A DNA stretch of 64,000 bases from Vigna angularis (Eukaryota > Streptophyta > Magnoliopsida > Fabales > Fabaceae): positions 22,217,444 to 22,281,443 of the forward strand of contig NC_068979.1 of the NCBI RefSeq assembly GCF_016808095.1, read 5' to 3'. The notes beneath the pieces were generated by a model. That model ran no database searches, was not told the origin of the DNA, and saw only the letters and a list, made by a program, of their open reading frames with translations. Positions 24,820 through 36,440 of the stretch are shown in pieces (the first letter of the stretch is position 1; every line of letters begins with the position of its first letter). The position numbers were made by a program, and so were the translations under genes.

Positions 24820-26460
24820 GATATTACTTCTAGCTCTTTTGATTGCAAAATTGGCTTTCTTATGGAAATCTCATCTATCAGAGAATTACCTGATATGGTA
24901 AGAATTATGAATAACTCATGTAAATAATGATATTTGAATATGAGAATAACTTTTCTTTTGATGTTTATCTGTCTTTATGGGCCATTGTTAGCCCAATTAT
25001 TTTGACACATGTTCTTTTGTTTCTTTTGGAGGTTGATAAAAAGATGATTGTAAAAAAGAGGAAAAATTATGCTAATTTTACGAACTAGAAAAATAATGAA
25101 TTAAACCTACAATATTAAAATAAAAATAATGAAGTTGTATTTTATTAATTTTTTCCTTGTTCATCCTTTTTGCTAATGCTACTAAAAGTTTAATGAATAG
25201 ACAAAGAAAATTAAGATAATGGGAGTGAATATAAGGTACCACCGTCTCCATTCCAACTTTAATAGGATTCTGGGCCAAAATTTGAAAAAAATCATGTATT
25301 ATTATTTATAAAAATAATAAAAGTATTTCATGATGGAATAGTTGCATTTCTCTTTCTTTTTAGATAAAATGTTTGATTATACATTTTAATTCTTTTCTCT
25401 TTTAACAATGTGTTATTGATATGTTAAAAGTTATAGATTTCATTTGCAATTAAATGACTTTATTACTTTTTTTCCAATATTGGTTTGACTGTAATTATTG
25501 TTTTTTAATTAAAGACTACTCGCTGTTAACTTTTCAATTGGAATAAAGTTTCATTCAAAGTTGCCACTTTCACATATACTTGTTTTCTCAGCAAGAACGA
25601 ACCCAAGGGTGTTTGTGGTGTATTGCCATGTTCTTGCAACCATTGTAATTGCTCTAATAACTTATTTCTCACAGTATTCATCATGACCTCTCACTCCCAT
25701 TTCTACTACCCTTCAATCTCAGCTCATGTCTTCACTTTCTTTTTCCTTTCACAGCAGAAATTCTCGCTCCTATTACTTTGATATTTTAATTTGATATTTT
25801 TGTAGGAATTTATTTAATTTAATATTTTTATGGGAATTAAAGTTGGCAACGCTATTGTCAAGCAGCTGGTGAGTACTTTTTTGTGAGTTTCCACTCAATA
25901 TATATTTGTAGATAGCTATGCTTACCAATGTTACTACTGTGAACTGTAGGATGATCTCAATTGCCAATGTTGTTCCATTATGGTGTGTTTCAATATTTCT
26001 TTTGTTGTTTCATCTGTTCCTAATTTCATTATTAGAGATGTGCTAGTCCAACTATATGTGCTTCGATATATCTGGAGATTCTCTTGGTATCAGGGGTAGG
26101 TATCCAATTGAACATGGTTTTTGGTTTGTGAAATTTTTTCGATTTGCATTTTCACTCTTTGGACCTAAATGAGTTTGATCTTGTTCTGTAGGTGAAACCT
26201 GATGACATATGTTCCCAAGTTGGTTTATGTTCCGCCAAAAGGATTCAATCTAAGAGGTCAGAAATGTCTATGGCTCTTTTATATAGATGTCTCTACTTTC
26301 TGCTTTCCTTGCAAGTCTACTATAGTTATGTCATTTCTTATCCCCTCCCTTTGTTTTCAGATTCCATCAAGCTTGAAGAAGGTCTTCCACCCAATAATAT
26401 TTTGTGCAACATTTGCAGAGCTAGCAACAATTGTTTCAGAGTTTCTTTCTGAGTAGAGCT
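24820..26460 (+). pseudogene. captured exon-like pieces within the CACTA element
   Basis: Three stretches sit behind plausible acceptors: 24821-24898 ('cttccag' then an open frame then 'gtaag'), 26192-26260 and 26361-26456 (after 'ttgttttcag'). One frame at 26192 reads 'VKPDDICSQVGLCSAKR', very like the plant-specific saposin-type insert of phytepsin aspartic proteases. Another frame at 26361 reads 'IPSSLKKVFHPIIFCATFAE', reminiscent of LrgB-like membrane proteins such as PLGG1. The two readings are in different frames and may come from different genes, or one may be chance. No complete gene is present. Confidence 0.35.
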
Positions 26461-26729
26461 TGATTATGTTTTAGGTGTAAATTATAGTTTAGTTAATATT
26501 CAATTCTATATTGTACAAGGGCCGGTTTGTTTTGAACTCTATTTATAAAGTCTTTCAATAAAATTTTTATGTTTTAATTATTTGTTTTAAGCATAATTAT
26601 ATATTATAAATTCTTTACATTTGTTGAAAGTTGAAACTAATAGCAATAACCTTATATAATATTATATTTGTAAGTTTTTTTTGTTTATTTTAAAGCTTTC
26701 TGTTTTTTATAAATATTTTTTTTCTCTAT

Positions 26730-26960
26730 TTTATGTTACATACGGATTTATCCGTATGTAAAAGAAAATTATTTTTTTGATATATTATATACGGATATTA
26801 TATACGGATATATCCGTATATAAGTTACATACGGATTTATCCGTATATAAATTATATACGGATAAATCCGTATATAATTTAGCTACGATAGTTTTATATA
26901 CGGATTTTTGTCCGTATGTAAGCTGTATGTAATCAAGTATTATATACGGATTTTGGGTTT
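26730..26960. repeat. 3' subterminal repeat of the CACTA element (TATACGGATAWATCCGTATA)
   Basis: At least seven copies of 'tatacggat' or its complement occur in about 230 bp, several as perfect palindromes. Matching words occur near the left end (23020-23075). These are the expected cis sites for a CACTA transposase. Confidence 0.75.
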
Positions 26961-27509
26961 TATATACAGATTTTGATGGTATGTAATTTAATTTTTTCTT
27001 GTAGTGAATGAGCTTTGATATGCTAAAGGGAGGAAGTTCAATTGCAAGAAATTTGACCCTCAAGTCTTTAATAAATATTTTGTGAATATGAGAATAAAAA
27101 ATGAGTATTGGATGAATATCTTCCCTATGTAACAATGTACTTAATTAGACATTTGGTCATAATATTTGTTGAGTTGGTTTAATTTCATTTGTTTATTTTT
27201 TTTAATTTACTTCTTTAATTTTTTAAAATAGTCTGTTGAATATAGTGAAAAATTATATATGAAATTAATCTCTCTTGTTTTGAATATACACATAGGTCCT
27301 CTATTTATAATAGAACAAATATAGACTAAGCTCAAAATACAAATAAGAAATAATAACAAACTTACTAAAGATACAAAATAAAGATAATATATCTAACACT
27401 CTCCCTCAAGCTGGCGCATATATGTACCAAGCTTGTTACTAATATAATCCATAAAGACTTAGTGAAAATATCTGCTTATGCATTCGAGTGACACCAAATC
27501 GCTAATGAT

Positions 27510-27690
27510 TTGCAAGACGACATAGAAGACGAAATACCAACCCAAAAGACTCCCCCTGAGCAACAAATTTGGGAGGTTGCTCCATGTAAATCTCTTCTTG
27601 CAAATTGCCATTGAGGAATGCCACCCGTGGATAAAGATGTAATTGTTGGAAAGCCACCACGGCTATAAAAAAACTAACAAAAATCATCTT
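27510..27690 (-). pseudogene. copia reverse-transcriptase fragment
   Basis: The minus-strand reading 'VAFLNGNLQEEIYMEQPPKF' followed by 'VAQGES' matches the well-known AFLNGDLxEExYMxQPxGF segment of copia RT, the domain that synthesises DNA from the element's RNA. The catalytic YVDD region is missing. The fragment agrees with the minus orientation deduced from the LTRs. Confidence 0.8.
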
Positions 27691-28376
27691 TTCCATGAAA
27701 AAAAAAGTATATATGGATGGGTCAAACGCAATGGTGACAAAAAAGAGAGGTCATAAGAGACAACACTGGAAGAAGCCATGGATGAACAGGAGAGAGAGAC
27801 CATTAAAATCCAAGATTCTCCAATCAAGGCACCTAAAAAAGGAAAAAGAGTAACCTCGATGCTCTGAATAGCTGTTTGAGATGAGACGGGACGTGCAACA
27901 ACACACGATGAACCTGAAAGAGGAAAATGAGCGATCTCGACGTTTTGAATTGCTACTAGACATGCCACAATGCACGACGAAAAATGGAGCAAATCCATAA
28001 CATTAAAAGGCGCTAAGAGCGCATATGAGCTCCGATGAAGGCGTCGTTGATGACATGATGGTCGCCTAGCCGAGACGATCAAAACCATGTGATCGTCGGT
28101 CAAAATTAGAACATCGATAGTGGCAACAGTATACAATAGCAGTAGATGACGGCGCCATAGGCGACAATAGATGGCGCCACCGCCGACAACGACAAATTTA
28201 GTGACAGAGGCACCATAAACTTTTTTCCTCAAAAGAACCTTAGGCTTTAGTTACCATGTTAAATATATTAAAAAAGTATGTATAAGATTAATCTCCCTTG
28301 TGTTGAATATACACATAGGGTCCTCTATTTATAATAGAAGAAATATGGGTTAAGCCCAAAATACAAATAAGAAATA

Positions 28377-28609
28377 TGCTTAATACCTCTTTTGGTCCTT
28401 CGTAAGAGGGGTTGTGTTCAAAATAGTCCTACCTTTTTTAAAAAGTAACAATTGGTCCCAACTTTTGAAAAAACTGATTGTTACTTTTTTTCAAAAGGAT
28501 TAACTTAAGCAGTTTTTTCAAAAGTTGGGACCAATTGTTACTTTTTAAAAAAGGTAAGACTATTTTGAACACAACACCTCTTTCGAGGGACCAAAAGAGA
28601 TATTAAGCC
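28377..28609. mobile_element. foldback MITE (GGCTTAATAYC termini) inside the copia LTR
   Basis: A 233-bp, nearly perfect inverted repeat beginning 'tgcttaatacctcttttggt' and ending with its complement. Flanks are 'taagaaata' and 'ttagaaata', a 9-bp duplication with one change. The other LTR of the same copia element is an empty site, so this MITE inserted after the copia element arrived. A family member with similar termini lies at 46554-46858. Confidence 0.85.
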
Positions 28610-28669
28610 TTAGAAATAATAACAAACTAACTTAAAATATAAAATAAAGATAATATATCTAATAGAGTC

Positions 28670-29876
28670 CAATTTGATTCTTCCTATTAAGTTGGGGTTA
28701 ATGTTATATACTAACATGTTATATATCAATTTATGAAATTTTCAAAAATTTGAAGTTTTTTAATAATTTTTTATTAATTTTTAATTTAAAAAAAAAACAT
28801 AAATTGTAGCATGTTAGGTCATAGTTGTGTCCTGTGATAATGTCATATGTTAGTGTCATTATTGTATGACCGTGATTGTTTCAATTTATTTTCTATATTT
28901 AAATTTTTGATGCAATTTAGTTTTCCTATTTTTTTAAACCATCCAATTTGGTCCTTTTGAATTTGCAACCAAATTAGTAACTTTAATTACAACTTACATA
29001 CATATTTTTTTTAAAATTTATGCATCAAATCACTCCACTTAAATAATCAAATTATTTTATTTTTACATTTTTACACTTGTAATTTTTATAAAAAAATAAA
29101 ATAATTTGAATGTTTAGGGGGAGTGATTTGATGTGTAAATTCTAAAACGTTAATTTAGTATCGTATATATAAATTGTAATGAAGCTTAATTACTAATTTA
29201 GTCTTAAATAGCATCAAATTAGTTTATTTTAAGAAAATAAAGACATTAAATTGAATCAAAATTTTAAATATTGTAACTAAATTGAAAACAATCACTACCA
29301 ATAACACTCACAAGTGACCGTGCCACTATCACTTCCATGTGACATGAACATGACATGTGACAATTTATGCTTTTTTTAAAAAAATGAAAATTTCATGAAT
29401 TGACATGTGATATGTACGAACACGACATTAACCTCAAGTTAACAAGAAGGACCAAATTTGACCGTTTCAAAAAATTTAAGGACTAAATTGAACAAAAAAA
29501 AAATAAGGAGACGAAATTGAACCAACTAAACAAATATGAAGACCAAATGTATAATTAAATCTAACATATATTTATAGGTTTTTGTGAAGCTAATGGTATG
29601 TAGAACATAACAAAAACTAAGATAAGCTTAAAATAGAAGGACATATTAACATATATAATAACTGAATTCAGTTTATTATAACTTGATTTTGTTTATATTA
29701 CTGAGTGAGAGATAACAATTATCTCTTTTTTGTTAATTTATTAATCAATTAGATTATGTTATCTTTTTAGTTTCTATTTTTCCCTTCTTTCTTTTTGTAT
29801 ATATATAAACCTTTTTTCCTTCTTTGTTCAATAATAATGAGAAATTCAACTTTGAACATTTTGTCAAACACTATCA
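28670..29876 (+). mobile_element. LTR-like part of segment A, 3' end next to primer-binding site
   Basis: A TATA-like run ('tatatatataaacc' near 29806) is followed about 70 bp later by '...aacactatca' and then 'tggtatcat' at 29877-29885, matching the initiator-Met tRNA primer-binding site of copia elements. The 5' limit of this LTR is not defined; homology to segment B extends well upstream. Confidence 0.6.
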
Positions 29877-30124
29877 TGGTATCATATTAAAACTCTCTCT
29901 ATTTCTCAAATAGCCACTCTGATTTCTTTTTCTGATCATCTGTCTAACCTTACCCACCCTTTCTTTCTCCATCCTGGAGAAAACTCATACCTAATTCTTC
30001 TTATCCCTCCTTTCTCGGACACCAATTTTCAACAATAGCGACATGATATGCTTGTGGGCCTACAAACCAAGAACAATTTTTTTTTCTCGGTACCATTCCT
30101 TGTCCTCCCCCTAACGACGTTCTT

Positions 30125-30465
30125 CTTCAAGAAGCATGGAAAAGATGCAACAAGATGTGATCTCATGGCTTTCGCGTTCTATGTCTCTTCCCATCAAATC
30201 TGTCATGTGGATGGACTCTACTTATAAGATTTGGAACGATCTTCTACAGCATTTTTGCCATGGTTATAAGTTTCGTATCATAGATCTCTAGGAGGAACTT
30301 CAATCTCGTAAACAAGGTGAATCAACCGTCTCTCAGTACTATATATGTTTACAAATTATTTGGAAAGATCTTTATCTATATAGAACCATGTTTCTCTACG
30401 CTTGCCCTTTTCCTTGTACTCTTGGTTTACTGACCAAGGGTGAAACTATTTGGCAAACGTAACAA
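30125..30465 (+). pseudogene. copia gag relic (segment A)
   Basis: Phrases such as 'EAWKRCNKM', 'SRSMSLPIKSVMWMDSTYKI' and a 'KQGESTVSQY' stretch match the gag/UBN2-type region of copia elements, which builds the virus-like particle. A frameshift follows the CNKM codons and an in-frame stop lies in the 'cgtatcatagatctctag' part, so it is non-functional. The intact-length relative is at 44666-45007. Confidence 0.7.
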
Positions 30466-30835
30466 ATCGTTCAAGTAATAAAACAATGGTTAGAAGACCA
30501 TGTATGATTTTTCCAAGAGACTCGTGTAATACTAGTTAATTATATGATTAGTAACTCATCTATACTAACGAATAGTTCATGAATTTACAACTATATCAAA
30601 GTAAATAAGATTTACAAGGAAAGGTGGATTTTGGTAGTTGGAGACACTTAGGAGTGGAAAAATGTTAGAAATAGTATAGAATGGTAACGTTAGGGGTAGA
30701 TTTAACCGGGTTCACTCTCTTGCACACACGAAATCATCTCATCTCCATCAAATACCAATGTCAATCCTTTAAAACAGTCAAACCCTAATCCCTTAGGTGA
30801 GAGAGCCTAGGTTTTCTAGCTAATCGTCAATCCCT

Positions 30836-31051
30836 TGATCACCCAACAAGCAAACCCGCATTAGGACTTAGGTTTAAGACAATTAATGGGTTAAGCTCCA
30901 TTCCTTGACACTAGCCCCCACTAGATTTCTTGTTTTAAGTATAGGGTTCACTAGATTCTTTCCAAAACCTAGCGAATCACAAATCAAGCTAATAATGTCA
31001 TCATTCTCGCAAGCATTAAGAGTATAAACAAGAAATTAGCATTTAAATGAA

Positions 31052-31115
<64 letters not shown>

Positions 31116-31635
31116 GAAAGCATTTATAAGGTACAAGAGAGTTTAATAGCTACATCCACCCTGAACAAGATGGGTTTGACTCTTCATCTCCATGAAGAGC
31201 CTCAAAGCTTATAAAAAGAGACTATGGAAGAAGAAAGAGACTGAAGGAGGGAGAAGAGGATGTTCCCACATGCCCCAAGAACCCTCTATTCCAGTAGTTA
31301 AACTATGCTTCCACACCGCGTCCCTAAGCTTCAACTATGTTCCCACATCCAAAACTCACATTTTCTTCCACTCTCGCCACTTTAAAACCCTCTCCAAAAA
31401 ATGCACTCTCGTTGTGCCACAGAATCCTCTTGTTGGGCCATAAAATCCTTTCGCTGAGCTAGATGTGTTGTGTTTGCTGGGCTAGCAAAATGTTTAGGTT
31501 AGGCTAGAGTTGCTCAACTGGTTGAGCTAGCAGTACTTGCTCGTTAGGCTAACAACTTTTTGTTTTGTTATTGAGTGATTTATTTTCTTGTTTTTGGATT
31601 GGGGTTGGAAGTGAAGAAAGCAACCGTTGATGACA
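30836..31635. other. spacer with dinucleotide tract
   Basis: No gene is supported. The ORF at 31192-31443 has no recognisable domain. It contains the microsatellite listed separately. Confidence 0.4.
31056..31113. repeat. (AT)n microsatellite, about 29 units
   Basis: An uninterrupted TA dinucleotide run of 58 bp. Confidence 0.98.
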
Positions 31636-31810
31636 ATGATTTCTCTCTTAGGCTTTGTTCTCTTGAAATGATTTGGGTGGAGATGATTTGGGGGAGAGTG
31701 ATTGAATGGATTTGAGAGTAAATTTTTTGTTGTTTGTTTGAGTGGATTTGTAGGTAATTGAGAGTGGATTTGGAAGTAAAGTTTATGAGAATTAGTGTAA
31801 GATTTGATTG
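31636..31810. mobile_element. half-copy of a Harbinger-like MITE family
   Basis: Reads 'ggctttgttctcttgaaatg' followed by repeated 'gagtggattt' blocks up to 'gtgtaagatttgattgatgt', closely matching the left half of the foldback element at 47245-47534. The right half is absent. Confidence 0.6.
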
Positions 31811-32039
31811 ATGTGACATAATTTTTTTTTGTTTAATTGATAGAAATTAAAGATTACTAAAATAACCCTAGTTATTAATGTAATATAAAATGATAATTGT
31901 TAATGTTATATTTAATTGTAAAAGGGTTTATAAAGAGTAAAAAATTAATATTAATTATTAAAATTAATTTTAATATTGTACACAAATTTTATTTTAGTAA
32001 AATGAATTTATTTTTAATTGTAATTTAATAATAGTCAAA

Positions 32040-32215
32040 ACCAACCATTGCCTAAAGCCATGGAAAAGAATTGGAAATGTGACGGGAAATACCTTGGCTT
32101 TATAAATGTGGAGATGTTTTAAAATAGCCTCCCAGTATTCAACCACCTTTGCTGTACCAGAACGCATTTCTGATTCAATGTTGTAAAGCCTCCAATTCTG
32201 CACATGTCTTCCCAT
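32040..32215 (-). pseudogene. second gene fragment, family not identified
   Basis: A minus-strand frame reads 'HVQNWRLYNIESEMRSG' and 'VVEYWEAILKHLHIYKAK', clearly protein-like and rich in conserved-looking aromatic residues. It adjoins the leucyl-tRNA synthetase fragment but does not match that enzyme. The 'VEYWEA' words recall the plant cactin family, but I am not confident. It ends by running into non-coding sequence at about 32090. Confidence 0.35.
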
Positions 32216-32267
32216 GCAAAAGCCTCTTTACATCTGGCTCAATACTGGAATGCAATCCCCTTTCTGT

Positions 32268-32705
32268 TTGTGGCGGTATATCCAAGAGGATGACCAACAT
32301 GAAGTTCAGCTCCACTGCAAAAAATAGTAATTACGAATATTCAAATCGCAATTCAAAAGAAAAAGAAACTTCAAGCGCGAAGCAACTAAGATTGAAAACC
32401 TAGGGTAAGGAAACATGTCAAGAACGTAGTATTTTGGGCTTCGTAGTGTCGATATCGTCATCGGGGGTTCGGAAAGTGCGATTGTGCTCCTAGAAACGCT
32501 GCTACTTGGGCTCAATTTCGTGGAAAGGATAGGCCTTGTTTACCGGTTGCTTCTGATGCTCCGTTCCGCCATTCGCGATGGAGTTTGAGATGCTGGCGTG
32601 GCCACGATTGTGGAACCTGAGAGAAGAAGAACCTCTTTTGATGGAAGTAAGGGGAAATCTTGGAGAGCGAGAGGTGGTAGTTCTGGATGGGAAGGGAAAT
32701 GACAT
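32268..32705 (-). pseudogene. leucyl-tRNA synthetase (organellar type) N-terminal fragment
   Basis: A minus-strand ATG at 32705 begins a basic, Ser/Arg-rich transit-peptide-like leader. It is followed by 'AYPFHEIEPK' and, after a 85-bp intron (32315-32399, GT...AG), by 'GAELHVGHPLGYTAT', the HIGH-type ATP-binding signature region of class I leucyl-tRNA synthetase, which charges tRNA-Leu. The exon junction falls in the Ser codon of the expected 'MFPYPS' motif, so the original intron is kept and this is a DNA-level copy. It is dead: two Trp positions are TAG, one extra A shifts the frame after 'KPK', and homology ends abruptly at about 32268, leaving out most of the enzyme. Confidence 0.85.
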
Positions 32706-32709
32706 CGTA

Positions 32710-35480
32710 TGAGATTGTGGCGAAAGAAAGAGGAGATAAGGTTAAAGGTGATGAGTGTGGAGCATTTGAAAGAGTGGAATGAACTGCGATGGAAAGGAAA
32801 GATTAGTGGAGAGAATTGGGATAACGTCCAGAGTGAAGATGACGCTAAAAGAAAGACCAGTACAAGGTTCATAACAGCTTCACCTATCTCCACTCGGCTT
32901 CACCAAACTCCACCACCTTTACGTACGTCCATAACGTTGACAACTCCTTCACCTGCAACAAAAACACAAGAAACGGTTACGGTGTTGTTCCATACTCATG
33001 CTGCTTCTACGATTCTGCTGCATCTATGATTCTGCTGCATCGTCCGCTTCCTCACGCATTGCTTCTAAACAGTCTCCATCCTCTATTCCTTGGTCGACCT
33101 CCTCATCTCGCCCTCATGCATCCACTGCTCCATGGACCTCTTCATGTCGTCGTCCTTCTTCACGCCCACAACGTGCACCACCAACCATTTAAACAATCAC
33201 ACCACCGAGGAGAGCAACCGTGGAACAACGATGAAGGTTGTTGGAACTGCATAAAGCAACGGCTGCAACCGAAAACAAACGCAAAAACCAACCCTGGAAC
33301 CGAATACATTTGTGCGTAACCGAATACAACATTACGCTTTGCTCTCACTGTTGTGCGTAACCAAATACGCAAAACCCAGTAACCGAATACACCTTTGCCA
33401 TCCGAACTTCTACAACAACCCTTCACGCCTTGCTTCTCCATCTTCAACGTCTCTTCCTGATTCAAGCTTTCCTTCCCATCTTCAACACATCTTCATTACC
33501 AACAGTGAAGGCTATGTGCACTCGTGAATGCAAAAGCCAACAAACCCGGTCAGCCACAATATATACTCGTGATGCTCACACTATTTACGCATTATTATTT
33601 ATTACCCATCACTAGAATCGATTATGCACTTCAAAAATCGAATATATTTGTTTTTAGCAGTTGGTATTATGAAATGTTTTAAGGGCAAAAAATCCTTTTC
33701 CTATTAATTCACCGCAAATCTTCTCAATTATGCGAATGATAGAAAAACCTCCTATCCCGCAAATCTGTTCATTTCCCTCTTCACAAATCGCCGAAAGCGA
33801 ACAGGGCTGTCACTTGTTTTCCTCACTCACAAACCTGCATGAATAGTTAAATTTGTTCATGCGAACAGTGTTAGTATGTTTATATGAGAATGATTTTTAT
33901 TTCTTTTAACTTAATTTTGTCTGGACTATGCATGAGTTTCAGTTTTTTTAAAATAAATTTAGAATTTAATTCTGAAAAATGAATTTTTCATTTCATAAAA
34001 AAAAAAAATCGGCAAACACGTGTGTTGAACGTAGAAAGCATTAAACAACTTCAAATTTTTAAGAGAAACTATTTTTGATTTTTCATAATACTTTAAAAAC
34101 CTAAAACATATTTATTCTTGAAACCTTTCGGTAAAAGGAAAAAGTATGCAATAAATATCCTGATATATATTTGCCTTATACGTATTAAATTTAAGAAATA
34201 TTAGAATTTACGAATGGTGAATATCTCATTCAATATTTTGACAGAGAATATTTTCCTCTTTTGTTTTCACCATATGACAACAATGGGAGAAGGTTCATCC
34301 TTTCATTAATTCTAATTCAGTGTAGATATCGCACGTGATGAAACTAAATCCCACCAAGGAATAATAAATTTAATGTTTAAAAAAAGTTTATGTGCAAAAT
34401 CATGGACATTTTAATGCCATCTTCAAATCAAAACAACATTTTGCTTTTCCTTTTCATAACATCAAATTTTTGGTTGATTAAGTGACAATATTTATACATT
34501 ACCTATTCCGTCAATTAATTTGTCTTTCTTAATACGTTTTTTACAATTTTTAAATTCTTCTTTTGTATATTATATCTTCATTCTAGTATAGGAAATTTAT
34601 AAAATATAACTTCAACTTTTAGATTTGTCTTTTTAAATTTTTATACAATTTTGATATTCAGCATTAGGTGTAGACATTAACTGCTGAATGTGGAAAATGT
34701 TGTATGGTGACTATTCTTAGTATAATGTCTAAGACATGTACTTGGTGAAGTCCACGGACCCAAAAATTGTCTTTATATCTACTAAGTTAGGTTGATCATA
34801 CATATAACCTCCTCTCTCTTTTTTTTTTTAATATCTGAATATAATATTAATATTCTACTTTTAAAGTCAATTTTAATAACTTCGTGAAGGCATCATAGTT
34901 TAAAGTTTGATTTAGAGGGTTTTTCAATCTATTTTAATTCCCTTTGTAAGGACTTCAATTTTAAATAAATTGTACATTTCTTTATTATTACATTTCCGCT
35001 TAAACCACTTATATGTTTCTTATTTGTTCTTCAGCTTGTTATTATTTAATAACATAGCTATATCCTCACATTAGTGTTAGATGGAAAAAAAACATTGGAC
35101 CAAAAGGACACGTTTCTTTCTCATTTATTCAGAAAAACATTAGCAACACAATTTGGTACCATTTATGTTCTATAAATTAATTTTTTTAATGATAATAAAA
35201 ATATTTATTCTTGTTGACAAAAAAATAAAAATAAAAGCATTCACTTTTTTTACACACCAGAAACAAAAATTACATTTAAAGAAAAAAGTGATAACATGTG
35301 TATTATATTTTTACTAAATATTAATGAAAATATATTAAAATTAAAAAACAATATAAAAAAAATCCTCTTATTCTTTTCTTCTCTATGAAATTCAAAATAA
35401 TATAAAATACTTGTTTTATTCACGTAATAAGATATGCTAATAATTGTGACATCTTGTTTTATTAAATATAATACTACTAA
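32710..35480. other. no supported gene
   Basis: 32710-33600 is less AT-rich, with overlapping Ser-, Pro- and His-rich ORFs on both strands that show no domain and are probably chance. 33700-35480 is AT-rich spacer. Confidence 0.4.
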
Positions 35481-35489
35481 AATAAAACG

Positions 35490-36440
35490 TTACATAGATG
35501 ATGATAGAACAATTATATATAACTAAAGTTTTCATAAGGACTAGAGCTACACTTGTAGAACCATTTGACTTCCCTCTGTTTCATCATCACCTCTAGTTGG
35601 GAGCAACGGAAAAGAATGTCTCCATAAGCTCACACCATTTAGGTGATCATCGAACAAAAAAAACAATACATAGACATAACAAGTTTCAAATGACCAAAAT
35701 AACACGTCCTTACCACCAATTCTCACCTTAGACTAGTACTTCTAAAATTCATGTATCAAACCTCCATCTTTATACAAAAAAGACTTATAACTTAGTCCAA
35801 ATCACTTCTTCTCAACTTTCTAACCAAATTGATACCATCAAACACTTCAACATAAGCATTCATGAAATTAATCAATTCCAAACATAAACAACAAGGTACA
35901 CTACATCATTCAACCAATTTCCATCATTTCAAACACTCCATACGTAATAACAATCATCTTTAACACAATCAATAACATACATTAGTTATATAGTCTATTA
36001 AATAGCAGATCATACATCATAACTTAACTAAGATAAAACATTAACTTCCCTTACCTGTTAGAAACTACAATTGGCTCTAGAGAATCTTACTATGCTCCCC
36101 AGCTTAAAGAGACCATATGACACCTACAGACCACGAAAACATGATCAAGATATATCATTAGAACCACTGATCAGTAAAGAACCCAAAAGAAAGCTTAGAC
36201 CATACATGGACTAAGAAAAAAAACCTCACATGCATTGAAGAACGTGAAGCTAGAGAAAGGTAGAAAATTGACTTACTCTATTTAAGAAATTGATCAAGTA
36301 GAGTTGAATATCTCACCGCGAGGATCACACAATCGGTCTCCGATCTTCAATCAAATGAACAAGATGCAAGAACTTTAGAAAAAATGCAGATGACTCTAAA
36401 AAAATATATAAAAATATAATATGTTTAAAATATTAAAACT
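35490..36440 (+). mobile_element. remnant of an LTR resembling the two solo LTRs (tentative)
   Basis: The phrase 'aacttcccttacctgttaga' at about 36044 matches the comparable 'cttcccttacctctttgacc' of the LTR at 41091 and 'gattcccttacctcagagat' of that at 13199. The surrounding CA-rich texture is the same. Ends and duplication were not found. Confidence 0.4.

Larger units (their letters stand above)
22987..27006 (+). mobile_element. 4.0-kb CACTA (En/Spm-type) element, non-autonomous, possible exon carrier
   Basis: Starts 'cactacaagaaaaa' and ends 'tttttcttgtagtg', perfect inverted termini, flanked by AAT on both sides (22984-22986 and 27007-27009), the 3-bp duplication of this superfamily. 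Segment B has a related sequence near 36990-37010 without the element, an empty site. Subterminal DNA at both ends carries many copies of TATACGGAT and its complement, the usual transposase-binding texture. No transposase domain is seen. The interior instead has intron-exon-like organisation, for example acceptors at about 24820, 26192 and 26360. Confidence 0.9.
27234..28664 (-). mobile_element. small Ty1-copia element, internally deleted
   Basis: Two LTR copies, 27234-27398 (165 bp) and 28257-28664 (interrupted by a MITE), both read as TGTTGAATATAG-like start and ...ATATCTAA(C/T)A end on the plus strand. The element is in minus orientation: next to the left LTR is 'ctctccctcaag', the complement of a polypurine tract, and next to the right LTR is 'ggctttagttacca', a degenerate complement of the initiator-methionine tRNA primer site. 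Flanks are TAGTC and GAGTC, a 5-bp duplication with one change. Segment B lacks the element at the equivalent place. Only about 860 bp lies between the LTRs, so most coding capacity is gone. Confidence 0.85.
22510..30835 (+). repeat. segment A: old repeat copy homologous to segment B
   Basis: After removing younger insertions (22987-27006 and 27234-28664), about 2.9 kb of this interval aligns by eye with 36515-45386. Matches include 'ataaaattttaaatgcatat' (22530s and 36540s), 'ggaggaagttcaa' (27020s and 37020s), the block around 'aattgtaatgaag' (29170s and 37690s), the LTR/PBS region and the gag relic. Homology stops at '...gtcaatccc' (about 30835), after which A and B differ. It is either a dispersed retroelement with a long LTR or a segmental duplication. 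Confidence 0.75.

Noticed and set aside
27684..28232. 182-codon minus-strand ORF within the small copia element
   Set aside because: No recognisable domain. It spans the deleted internal region between the RT fragment and the primer-binding site and is probably chance open frame.
32709..33619. Cluster of ORFs of 61-106 codons on both strands
   Set aside because: Overlapping, low-complexity Ser/Pro/His-rich frames with no conserved pattern; likely open by composition.
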